Positions 1 through 5,402 are shown, counted from the stretch's first letter. The stretch: 5,402 bases of DNA from an uncultured Ruminococcus sp. (GCA_947167535.1 CAMVIL010000114.1:1-5402); one strand, 5' to 3'. Program-made: numbers and translations. Notes: generated from the sequence alone by a model not told the origin.

Positions 1-191
1 TAGATGTGGTTCTTCTCGAAATCGGTGGTGTCGTACTCGACCTCGCCCTCCTCACAGATCAGCAGCAGCGTGCGGTCGCCGTTGACAAAACGTGAGTCGC
101 CTAGCGTTTTCTGTATGAATGTGGTCTTACCGCCCTCTAAAAAACCGAGGAACAGGTAGACGGGCATTACATCTTCTTCATTCATTGGCAT
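1..191 (-). CDS. CobW/G3E-family GTP-binding protein, N-terminal fragment
   Basis: This is the first 63 codons of a P-loop GTPase of the G3E (CobW/COG0523) family; the rest lies beyond the left edge. The translation begins MPMNEEDVMPVYLFLGFLEG. The Walker A loop is GFLEGGKTT at residues 16-24, with K22 and T23 as the expected phosphate and magnesium ligands, and a beta strand (VYLFL) runs into it as the family requires. A second strand, TLLLICEEGEVEYD, follows at 41-54 and resembles the switch-proximal CEEGEVEYD segment of clostridial CobW paralogues. Members bind GTP and are thought to deliver metals (Zn, Co, Ni, Fe) to client proteins in the cytoplasm. The ATG at 191 was chosen because AGGAG sits 9 bases upstream; M3 at 185 is a less likely alternative. 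The gene starts 15 bp after the stop of the secreted-protein gene, so it is probably cotranscribed with it. It is clearly a different paralogue from the complete GTPase at 1284-2423. The metal and client are unknown. Confidence 0.87.
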   Translation of the reverse strand, partial: MPMNEEDVMPVYLFLGFLEGGKTTFIQKTLGDSRFVNGDRTLLLICEEGEVEYDTTDFEKNHI

Positions 192-200
192 ATTAAAAAT

Positions 201-205
201 CTCCT
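201..205 (-). promoter_or_regulatory. Ribosome binding site of the partial GTPase
   Basis: AGGAG on the minus strand, 9 bases before the ATG at 191. It begins one base after the TAA stop of the preceding gene (207-209), an arrangement that suggests translational coupling within one operon. Confidence 0.75.
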
Positions 206-206
206 G

Positions 207-1232
207 TTACTTGCACTTTACGGTCAGCGACTTGCTGTATCTGCCGTAAATTTTCTGTTTGCCGACCTTCTTGTAGGCGCGGATCCTGATGTAATACTTC
301 TTGCCGGACTTTAGGTTCTTGATGGTCTTTGCAGCAGAAGTATTCTTCTTTACATAAACGACCTTCTTGCCGCTCTTGTAATTGGCGGAAGTCGCCATAA
401 CTATCTGGAAGCCGGTGCAGTGAGTGCTCTTCTTCCATGTGAGCTTTACCGTCTTCTTGGCGGTGGATACAGCCTTCTTTACCTTCACCTGCTTGGGACA
501 TATCTCAAAGGTGCCGGTGGCGGTGCCCTCATAGTCGCCGATACCGGTGACTATGATCTTTGCAAAACCGGGCTCAGTATTGTTGCTGAAACGGAAGTTG
601 TAGTCAACGCCCGCCATGAGAGTCTTTCCGTCGAGGGTCACATTGGTCTGAGTGTCCTGAGCCTTGCCGTTATAGGTCCTGGCGATACCCTTGACCTTAG
701 CATTGGATATATCGATCTTGCCCTGCTCAACAGTCAGATTCCTGTACTCCGCGAGGAAGTCTATCTTTGCAACGTCGGTGTCGTTTATCGTGAGCATTAC
801 GTTATAGAACTTCTTGCTGCCGGGTATCTGAGCGCTGCCTCTTGCGTAGGAGCTGAAATAATTTCCGCCCGAAGAATTATATATGCTGTAATTGCCGCCG
901 ATATTCAGAGTAGCGTCGCAGTTGTCCGGAAGATCTTCCAGAGAAGCTTCAAGCTGGAGAGCCACTACTTCGTTTGCGGCAACACCGTAGTTTTTCAAAA
1001 CGATACCGCTGGTCGAGAACATACTTCCCTTGCCACCCGCGACATAGACCTTTCTGCCGTCCTTACACACAATATAGAGCTTGCTCCTTACGTCCCTTTC
1101 GCTCAGGCTGACAGCGCTTGCGGTGATGTCGGTACCTTTTACGAATGCGGGAGCATTATCCGCAGGCATAGCAACTGCGGCTGCCAGCATTAACGCTGCC
1201 AGTAATCCTGTTGTGATGCGTTTGATGTTCAT
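207..1232 (-). CDS. Secreted protein with Ig-like and C-terminal Fn3-like domains
   Basis: The product is 341 residues. Residues 1-22 form a Sec signal peptide: MNIKR, then a hydrophobic Leu/Ala stretch, with cleavage probably after AVA at 19-21 or slightly later. Residues about 40-170 are a Gly/Ser/Asn-rich, strand-forming region that I do not recognise. Residues about 172-244 look like a bacterial Ig-like repeat of clostridial surface proteins, with ARTYNGKAQ, GVDYNF and ITVTGIGDYEGTATGTFEI-like strands. Residues about 247-341 look like a lysine-rich Fn3 domain, with VKLTWKKS, GFQIVMAT and YYIRIRAYKK. There is no LPXTG motif, dockerin, SLH domain or C-terminal membrane segment, so it is probably released or held non-covalently at the wall. 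The ATG at 1232 was chosen over an ATG seven codons upstream because AGGAGG lies 8 bases before it and the signal peptide then starts correctly. It sits between two G3E GTPase genes with gaps of 51 and 15 bp. Export is well supported; the function is unknown, and adhesion or glycan binding is only a guess. Confidence 0.87.
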   Translation of the reverse strand: MNIKRITTGLLAALMLAAAVAMPADNAPAFVKGTDITASAVSLSERDVRSKLYIVCKDGRKVYVAGGKGSMFSTSGIVLKNYGVAANEVVALQLEASLEDLPDNCDATLNIGGNYSIYNSSGGNYFSSYARGSAQIPGSKKFYNVMLTINDTDVAKIDFLAEYRNLTVEQGKIDISNAKVKGIARTYNGKAQDTQTNVTLDGKTLMAGVDYNFRFSNNTEPGFAKIIVTGIGDYEGTATGTFEICPKQVKVKKAVSTAKKTVKLTWKKSTHCTGFQIVMATSANYKSGKKVVYVKKNTSAAKTIKNLKSGKKYYIRIRAYKKVGKQKIYGRYSKSLTVKCK

Positions 1233-1240
1233 GATAGATA

Positions 1241-1246
1241 CCTCCT
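1241..1246 (-). promoter_or_regulatory. Ribosome binding site deciding the secreted-protein start
   Basis: A perfect AGGAGG on the minus strand, 8 bases before the ATG at 1232. It lies inside the seven extra codons that a start at 1253 would add, which argues against that longer start. Confidence 0.85.
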
Positions 1247-1283
1247 GTGTCATGGGATTTTTGGAACTTTTCCGCTGAGGCGA

Positions 1284-2423
1284 TCATTCTCCGAAGAGCT
1301 CAGCCACAGCGTCCTCCTTCAGACCCGAGCCTATAACGCAGAGTCTGCCGATGGTCGAAGCACAGCCTGTGCGGACATCGGGCACGCCGGGCACGTAGTC
1401 GAAGTGGATCCACTCGCCGTTGTCGCCTGCGACGATACCCTTGGCGCGCAGGATAATACCGTACTTCTCCTCCTCGCCGAGAGCCTTCAGAGCGTTCTCG
1501 ATCTGATCCTTTGTGAATGTACGCGAGGTCTCTCTGCCCCAGCTGGTGAACACTTCATCTGCATGATGATGGTGATGATCGTGGTCGTGGTCGTGATCAT
1601 GACAGCCGCAGGTGCAGTCGGGACCGTGGTCATGATCGTGGTGGTGATGCTCATGCTCGTCATGGTCGTGGTCATGATCGTGGTGATGATGCTCATGATC
1701 GTCGTGGTCATGGTCATGATCGTGCTGATGCTCATGCTCGTCGTGGTCGTGGTCATGATCGTGATGATGGTGATGATGATCGTGGTGCGCCGCCTCTTCC
1801 AGCAGAGCCTTCAGCTCGTCGTCGATGGTGTTCTTCTGAGTCATCGCGTCGATGATCTGAGCGCCTGTCAGCTGATCCCACTCGGTAGTTACCACAGTCG
1901 CAGCAGGGTTGAGAGCGCGCATCAGCGCTACCGCCTCGTCCAGCTTCTGCTGAGAAAGACCCGCCGTGTGGCTGAGTATCAGACAGCTTGCGTAGGTTAT
2001 CTGATTGTCGAAGAACTCGCCGAAATTCTTCTGATACATCTTTGCTTTCTTGGCGTCAACTATCGTGGTGAAACCGTCCAGCTGAACGTCCTCCATGTGG
2101 AGATCCTGCACCGCGCGGATAACGTCGGAAAGCTTGCCGACGCCCGAGGGCTCGATGAGGATACGGTCAGGGTGATAGGTGTCAAGCACCTGCTTCAGCG
2201 ACTTTCCGAAGTCGCCCACCAGCGAACAGCAGATACAGCCCGAGTTCATCTCGGTTATCTCAACGCCTGCGTCCTGAAGGAATCCGCCGTCAATGCCTAT
2301 CTGACCGAACTCGTTCTCGATCAGCACCAGCTTCTCGCCGTTATAGCCGTCAGCAATGAGCTTCTTGATGAGCGTAGTCTTTCCCGCGCCGAGAAAGCCG
2401 GAGAATATTGTTATTTTTGTCAT
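1284..2423 (-). CDS. CobW/COG0523 GTPase with His-rich metal-binding loop
   Basis: A complete 379-residue G3E GTPase and putative cytoplasmic metal chaperone or insertase. The N-terminal GTPase domain (about 1-205) has Walker A GFLGAGKTT at 9-17, the switch segment ENEFGQIGID at 36-45, the family's metal-binding CxCC motif (C63-I-C65-C66 in SGCICCS), the Walker B-like ILIEPSG at 88-94 and the TTIVDAKKA strand at 119-127. Residues 213-287 are a His/Asp/Glu linker with about 41 histidines and an embedded CTCGC cysteine cluster at 270-274. Residues about 290-379 are the CobW C-terminal domain. The family is linked to Zn, Co or Ni trafficking; the long His loop suggests zinc or nickel binding or storage, but the metal is not determined by sequence. 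The NKxD guanine motif is absent: SHTA stands at 151-154, where it is expected. It is the first gene of the probable operon, with its own promoter at 2486-2514. The Shine-Dalgarno is weak (GAAGTG, 8 bases before the ATG) and overlaps a palindrome. Confidence 0.93.
   Translation of the reverse strand: MTKITIFSGFLGAGKTTLIKKLIADGYNGEKLVLIENEFGQIGIDGGFLQDAGVEITEMNSGCICCSLVGDFGKSLKQVLDTYHPDRILIEPSGVGKLSDVIRAVQDLHMEDVQLDGFTTIVDAKKAKMYQKNFGEFFDNQITYASCLILSHTAGLSQQKLDEAVALMRALNPAATVVTTEWDQLTGAQIIDAMTQKNTIDDELKALLEEAAHHDHHHHHHDHDHDHDEHEHQHDHDHDHDDHEHHHHDHDHDHDEHEHHHHDHDHGPDCTCGCHDHDHDHDHHHHHADEVFTSWGRETSRTFTKDQIENALKALGEEEKYGIILRAKGIVAGDNGEWIHFDYVPGVPDVRTGCASTIGRLCVIGSGLKEDAVAELFGE
1641..1763 (-). repeat. 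Coding tandem repeat, about three 42-bp units
   Basis: Three direct repeats lie at 1641-1682, 1683-1724 and 1725-1763 (the last is 39 bp). By eye the first two differ at only about four of 42 positions. They encode the (HD)4-[E/D]-H-E-H-x-x units at residues 248-261, 234-247 and 221-233 of the GTPase, with decayed His/Asp sequence on both sides (His-rich block 1563-1787). The near-identity at DNA level, beyond what the protein needs, suggests growth by slippage or unequal recombination. Every unit length is a multiple of three, so copy changes would keep the frame. Confidence 0.85.
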
Positions 2424-2424
2424 T

Positions 2425-2438
2425 TGAAATGCACTTCA
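2425..2438. promoter_or_regulatory. Candidate operator palindrome at GTPase start
   Basis: TGAAATGCACTTCA has TGAA/TTCA outer arms around a central TGCA, with one mismatched base pair between them. It lies 2 to 15 bases before the GTPase ATG and covers its weak ribosome binding site, within the transcribed leader. A repressor bound here could block transcription or translation start. The protein is not identified, and a 14-bp near-palindrome could arise by chance. Confidence 0.3.
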
Positions 2439-2466
2439 CTTTCCTGATTATTAGTTGACCAATCTG

Positions 2467-2477
2467 ATGGTATCCAT
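2467..2477. promoter_or_regulatory. Short inverted repeat near transcription start
   Basis: ATGG-TAT-CCAT is a perfect 4-bp inverted repeat with a 3-base centre. It lies just downstream of the predicted transcription start (about 2479) of the GTPase operon, where an operator could sit. The arms are short, so this is weak evidence. Confidence 0.2.
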
Positions 2478-2485
2478 ACTCTACT

Positions 2486-2514
2486 ATTATAGCACACATT
2501 TTAATAAAATGCAA
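2486..2514 (-). promoter_or_regulatory. Sigma-A promoter of the GTPase operon
   Basis: On the minus strand the -35 TTGCAT (2509-2514) is followed by exactly 17 bases and a perfect -10 TATAAT (2486-2491), preceded by TGC as an extended -10. Predicted transcription starts near 2479 and leaves a leader of about 55 nt before the ATG at 2423. It lies downstream of the phosphoesterase terminator, so the GTPase operon is transcribed independently. Confidence 0.85.
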
Positions 2515-2547
2515 CAGCCCGTGTGTGAAAAGTCTGTGACAGCGTGC

Positions 2548-2583
2548 AAAAACGACAGCGCCGCATCATGCGCGGCGCCGCCG
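2548..2583 (-). terminator. Intrinsic terminator of the phosphoesterase gene
   Basis: On the minus strand a 7-bp all-GC stem (GCGCCGC at 2572-2578, GCGGCGC at 2558-2564, 7-base loop) extends by five more pairs, two of them G-U, to about 12 bp (2553-2583). It is followed directly by five T residues (2548-2552). It starts 43 bases after the TGA of the phosphoesterase gene and ends before the next promoter. The short U tract is the only weakness. Confidence 0.8.
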
Positions 2584-2626
2584 GAAGAATGGTTATTGTT
2601 TTACCGTCATACTCGTCTGCGGCAGA

Positions 2627-3772
2627 TCAGTTTATGTAGATATCCACGATCTCCGAACAGGCGCCGGTCTTGAAGGGGATCGCCCAGCCTGATATACCGC
2701 TGGTCACTATAAATGTAGTGCTGCCGCGCTGTTCGATGCCGTAGATGCGATCGTTGAATCCCATCAGCTTGCCAAAATATCCCGCAGGGAAAATGTGTCC
2801 GCCGTGGGTGTGACCCGACACGACAAGGTCAACGCCCGCTTCCGCTTCCGCCTTGAAGTCGTTGGGCTGATGGTCGAGCACGATCTGATACAGACCGCTG
2901 TCGCATTCGGCGGCGAGGTCGGAAATGCTGAGCCGCTCGCGGTCGGACTTGTCCTCACGGCTGATGATGCAGAACCTGCCGTCGACGGTGTCACATTCGT
3001 CGGCAAGGAGCTTCACCCCGTCGGCTTTCAGCTCAGCGTCGAGTTCGTCCAGCGAGAAAGAGCGGTAGCCGAAGAAACCCGGATCGTGGTTGCCGTGGGA
3101 AACATACACGCCGTACTTCGCGTCTATCTCCCCCAGCGCCTTGCAGGCGGTGCGCATATCCTTCTCAGAGGTGTCGTCATCCACGAAATCTCCCGGAAGA
3201 AGCACAATATCGGGGTGCAAATCGCTGATGCGTCTGCACTGCTCGGCAAACTGCTCGCCGTCCAGAGTCAACCCGACGTGACAGTCGGCGATCATCACCG
3301 CATGGAGCTGTCCCAGCGGCTTGTCGGTCTTGATGTCGTAGCGGGTGATGTAGATATGGTGAGCCATATACCAGCCGTAGCTCAAATACACAACGGTCAG
3401 AAGTATCGCAAAATACCCCGCAGTATAACGCCGTCTTATGCGCTTTGCAGGCTTGTAGTCCTGCTGTCTGCGGGCTTTGAGGCGTTTGTTCTTGCGGTGC
3501 CGCTGTATACGCATGGCGATGATATCGCAGATCATCCAGAACAGCGTGAGGTGGAACATCACGACGTACATGGCAACGATACGAATAGACGCAAACGCCG
3601 CGCAGACCGCCACAGGCGTCAGCGACACCAGCCACGACAGCCAGCGGTGGGTCTTTGCGAGCTTTCTTATATGGTGAAAGCGATGGGTGCGCTTAACGAC
3701 GTAGTACATACAGACCGCCGCCGCCGCGCCCACGGCTATCATAGAGCTTAGCATTACGATCCAGGCGAGCAT
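2627..3772 (-). CDS. Membrane-anchored calcineurin-like metallophosphoesterase
   Basis: A 381-residue protein of the YkuE/YaeI type, a metallophosphoesterase anchored in the membrane. The N-terminal part has hydrophobic segments at about 1-27, 46-62, 64-86 and 117-137, separated by a very basic stretch at 87-116. The catalytic domain from about 155 carries all blocks of the two-metal site: DCH at 163-165, GDFVDD at 194-199, GNHD at 227-230, DHQP at 300-303 and GHTHGG at 320-325. These bind a dinuclear centre, typically Mn, Fe or Zn, and hydrolyse phosphoesters; relatives have been linked to lipid or cell-envelope substrates, but the substrate here cannot be read. The hydrophobic-segment count and the positive-inside rule do not settle which side the catalytic domain faces. 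The ATG at 3772 was chosen because it has a GGGGG ribosome binding site and because a longer start at 3844 would lie upstream of the promoter. It has its own promoter and terminator, so it is probably monocistronic. Confidence 0.93.
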   Translation of the reverse strand: MLAWIVMLSSMIAVGAAAAVCMYYVVKRTHRFHHIRKLAKTHRWLSWLVSLTPVAVCAAFASIRIVAMYVVMFHLTLFWMICDIIAMRIQRHRKNKRLKARRQQDYKPAKRIRRRYTAGYFAILLTVVYLSYGWYMAHHIYITRYDIKTDKPLGQLHAVMIADCHVGLTLDGEQFAEQCRRISDLHPDIVLLPGDFVDDDTSEKDMRTACKALGEIDAKYGVYVSHGNHDPGFFGYRSFSLDELDAELKADGVKLLADECDTVDGRFCIISREDKSDRERLSISDLAAECDSGLYQIVLDHQPNDFKAEAEAGVDLVVSGHTHGGHIFPAGYFGKLMGFNDRIYGIEQRGSTTFIVTSGISGWAIPFKTGACSEIVDIYIN

Positions 3773-3778
3773 AGTTTT

Positions 3779-3786
3779 CCCCCTTT
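3779..3786 (-). promoter_or_regulatory. Ribosome binding site deciding the phosphoesterase start
   Basis: AAAGGGGG on the minus strand, 6 bases before the ATG at 3772. It supports that start over the in-frame ATG at 3844, which has no comparable site and lies outside the predicted transcript. Confidence 0.75.
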
Positions 3787-3802
3787 GAGCTGAATATGTA
3801 AT

Positions 3803-3831
3803 ATTATAGCATATTCCTGAAGAAAATGCAA
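3803..3831 (-). promoter_or_regulatory. Sigma-A promoter of the phosphoesterase gene
   Basis: On the minus strand the -35 TTGCAT (3826-3831), a 17-base spacer ending in TGC, and a perfect -10 TATAAT (3803-3808). This is the same architecture as the GTPase promoter. Predicted transcription starts near 3796, leaving a leader of about 25 nt. Confidence 0.85.
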
Positions 3832-3874
3832 GTCCCGCCCTCACGGAGCGCTGACAAAATTTACATTTACCCGC

Positions 3875-3903
3875 TAGACTCCGGCGGCAAAATGTGTTAT
3901 AAT
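3875..3903 (+). promoter_or_regulatory. Promoter of the RNase R gene
   Basis: A perfect -10 TATAAT (3898-3903) preceded by TGT as an extended -10. Seventeen bases upstream is TAGACT (3875-3880), which matches the -35 consensus at four of six positions. The leader would be about 48 nt. It is divergent from the phosphoesterase promoter; the -35 elements of the two are 43 bp apart. Confidence 0.7.
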
Positions 3904-3944
3904 ATAGTTTTGTAAGTAGAAGGAAGATATTGATAAGATGAATT

Positions 3945-3950
3945 AAGGAG
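3945..3950 (+). promoter_or_regulatory. Ribosome binding site of the RNase R gene
   Basis: AAGGAG, 7 bases before the ATG at 3958. An ATG at 3938 just upstream opens only a two-codon frame (ATG AAT TAA), so 3958 is the start. Confidence 0.85.
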
Positions 3951-3957
3951 TAACCAG

Positions 3958-5402
3958 ATGCGTAAAGAATACGAAGAGTTTATACTCAACCGACTGAAAA
4001 AGAATAAAAACGGACTGAGCTTCAACGAGCTTTACAAGCCGCTCAGCTCACAATTATCAAAGAAAGACCTGGATAAAGGACTCGAAGCGCTGGGCAAGAA
4101 GGGCAAGGTCATCAACACAGGCAGGGTGTATATCCTTGCTTCCAAGAGCAAGCTCGTGCCCTGCAAGGTCTCCCGCGTAAAGAAGACCTTCGGATTTGTC
4201 CGCGCCGACGAGGACGGTACAGAATATTTTGTTGCAGGCCGCTACTTAAACGGCGCTCTGCCGGGCGACTCCGTTCTGGTGCAGCTCTACCCCGGCCGCG
4301 ACGACAAGCCCGAAGGCATGGTAATGGAGATTACCGACGAGAGCTTCTCCCGCTTCACAGGCAACATCGTCTGCGAATTCGGCGAGCTGAAAGTCGTGCC
4401 CGACACACTCTCTAAGTACGCCATGCGCATCGAGGAGAACAGCTTCGATCTTCGCGAGGGAGACAAAGTCCTCGCCGAAGTATCCCACCGCGGACTCAGC
4501 CACGCCGACCACCGCTGCCGCATCGTCATGACCTACGGAAGCTCGCTTAAAGCCTCTGTCTGTGCCATGAGCGTGCTGGGACTCAACGGACTGACTCCCA
4601 TCTTCCCGCCCGAGGTCATCGCCGAAGCCCGTCAGGTCTCCGACTACCGCGAGATCTCCCGCGAGGCGCCCAACCGCCTTGACCTGCGCGACCTGCCGAT
4701 CTTCACCATCGACAGCGCCTCCACCAAGGACATCGACGACGCGATTTCGGTACAGCGCACCGAAAAGGGCGGCTACCTGCTGGGCGTACATATCGCTGAC
4801 GTTTCCCACTATGTCAAGCCCAAGTCCCACCTCGACGAGGAAGCTTTCGAGCGCGGTACCAGCGTTTACTACGCCAACCGCGTCATACCGATGCTTCCCA
4901 CCGAGCTTTCCAACGGCATCTGCTCCCTCAACCCGCAGGAGGACAGGCTCGCCTTCACCTGCATGATAGAGCTTGACAACAACGCCGAGATAACCGACTA
5001 CAAGTTCGCAAAGTCGATAATCCGCTCCCGCGTCAAGGGCGTGTACAGCGAGCTCAACGAGCTTCTCGAGGGCTACAACGCCAAGGCGCTCTGTGAGAAG
5101 TACGCCGAGGTCATGGACTGCCTGCCGCTGATGAAGGAGCTTGCCGACAAGCTGAAAGGCAACCGCATACACCGCGGCGCTCCCCAGCTCTCCACAACCG
5201 AGAGCGAGCTTGTCATCGACGAGAATGACTACTGCATAGACGTCCGTCCCCACGAGAGCGGACTCACTCAGGAAATGATAGAGGACTTCATGCTGTGCGC
5301 CAACTGCTGCGCGGCGAGGTTCGGCGCCGAGAACGGTCTGCCTTTCGTGTACCGCGTACACGAGAACCCGCCCGAGGACAAAATGGAGTACCTGAAGACA
5401 GG
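3958..5402 (+). CDS. rnr: Ribonuclease R, 3'-5' exoribonuclease, N-terminal part
   Basis: The first 481 codons of RNase R, open to the right edge; the family is usually 700-800 residues, so part of the RNB domain and the S1 domain are missing only because the window ends. RNase R degrades structured RNA processively from the 3' end and serves in mRNA turnover, rRNA quality control and, with SmpB/tmRNA, decay of nonstop messages. Residues 1-60 are the winged-helix-like N-terminal domain, and 66-130 the first cold-shock domain (KVSRVKKTFGFVR at 70-82). A second OB-like domain runs to about 210, and the RNB domain starts near 240. The four magnesium-binding aspartates have exact family spacing: D252, D258, D260 and D261 in DSASTKDIDDA. 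Also present are GVHIADVSHYV (276-286), NRVIPMLPTELSNGICSLNP (307-326), EDFMLCAN (442-449) and PFVYRVHENPP (462-472). At 406-413 it reads RGAPQLST where many RNase R proteins have RGAIDFD. Start 3958 is fixed by AAGGAG. Confidence 0.95.
   Translation, partial: MRKEYEEFILNRLKKNKNGLSFNELYKPLSSQLSKKDLDKGLEALGKKGKVINTGRVYILASKSKLVPCKVSRVKKTFGFVRADEDGTEYFVAGRYLNGALPGDSVLVQLYPGRDDKPEGMVMEITDESFSRFTGNIVCEFGELKVVPDTLSKYAMRIEENSFDLREGDKVLAEVSHRGLSHADHRCRIVMTYGSSLKASVCAMSVLGLNGLTPIFPPEVIAEARQVSDYREISREAPNRLDLRDLPIFTIDSASTKDIDDAISVQRTEKGGYLLGVHIADVSHYVKPKSHLDEEAFERGTSVYYANRVIPMLPTELSNGICSLNPQEDRLAFTCMIELDNNAEITDYKFAKSIIRSRVKGVYSELNELLEGYNAKALCEKYAEVMDCLPLMKELADKLKGNRIHRGAPQLSTTESELVIDENDYCIDVRPHESGLTQEMIEDFMLCANCCAARFGAENGLPFVYRVHENPPEDKMEYLKT

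Noticed and set aside
420..1193. A 257-codon plus-strand frame opposite the secreted protein
   Set aside because: The minus strand has a signal peptide, AGGAGG and recognisable Ig/Fn3-like domains; the plus-strand frame has no recognisable domain.
1233..1253. A longer start for the secreted protein at 1253
   Set aside because: The seven extra codons overlap the perfect AGGAGG that serves the ATG at 1232, and they would put an acidic residue ahead of the signal peptide.
1563..1787. CRISPR-like or non-coding tandem repeat
   Set aside because: The units are contiguous, have no spacers, keep the GTPase frame and encode His-Asp repeats, so this is a coding minisatellite.
1404..2447. A 347-codon plus-strand frame opposite the His-rich GTPase
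   Set aside because: It is antisense to the G3E GTPase; its Val/Met/Ile runs are only the complement of the CAT/GAT repeats.
2455..2673. A small 72-codon plus-strand frame between the GTPase and the phosphoesterase
   Set aside because: It runs through the promoter and the terminator hairpin of the opposite strand and into the phosphoesterase gene, and its translation looks random.
2795..3751. A 318-codon plus-strand frame opposite the phosphoesterase
   Set aside because: The other strand carries every metallophosphoesterase motif, a promoter, a ribosome binding site and a terminator; this frame has none of these.
3773..3844. A longer start for the phosphoesterase at 3844, adding 24 residues
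   Set aside because: It would begin upstream of the -35 element at 3826-3831, so it would not be in the transcript, and the added residues are not family-like.
4246..5361. A 371-codon open frame on the minus strand opposite RNase R
   Set aside because: It is the antisense of a well-supported RNase R frame in GC-rich codon context, has no recognisable domain, and arises from the bias of codon positions in the real gene.

Overview
The window looks like chromosomal DNA of a gut or rumen Clostridia, probably Ruminococcus or a close Oscillospiraceae relative. The basis is moderate G+C content with strong AGGAGG-type ribosome binding sites, sigma-A promoters of the TTGCAT-N17-TATAAT form with TG extensions, paired CobW/G3E GTPases of a type I associate with this group, and a secreted protein with a lysine-rich C-terminal Fn3-like domain. 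The taxonomic call is inference from style, not from a marker gene.

The left part (1-2423, minus strand) reads from right to left as one probable operon. A strong promoter at 2486-2514 drives a CobW/COG0523 GTPase with a 75-residue His-Asp loop. Next comes a secreted protein with an uncharacterised N-terminal domain, an Ig-like segment and an Fn3-like domain. Last is a second, different G3E GTPase that runs off the left edge. The gaps are 51 and 15 bp, and I see no terminator or promoter in either. If the unit is real, two metal-handling GTPases flank an exported surface or extracellular protein.

The middle (2548-3831, minus strand) is a self-contained transcription unit. It has a promoter at 3803-3831, a membrane-anchored calcineurin-type metallophosphoesterase of the YkuE/YaeI kind, and an intrinsic terminator at 2548-2583.

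The right part (3875-5402, plus strand) carries a divergent promoter and the first 481 codons of RNase R, the processive 3'-5' exoribonuclease. It is cut by the window edge inside the RNB catalytic domain. Its promoter and that of the phosphoesterase share the 185-bp gap between the two start codons.

There are no RNA genes, insertion sequences, CRISPR arrays or phage genes. No gap between genes exceeds 300 bases. I do not see a clearly new biological system. The items most worth a second look are the GTPase-secreted protein-GTPase operon, the GTPase that lacks the NKxD guanine motif, its 42-bp coding tandem repeat, and a near-perfect palindrome over its translation start region.
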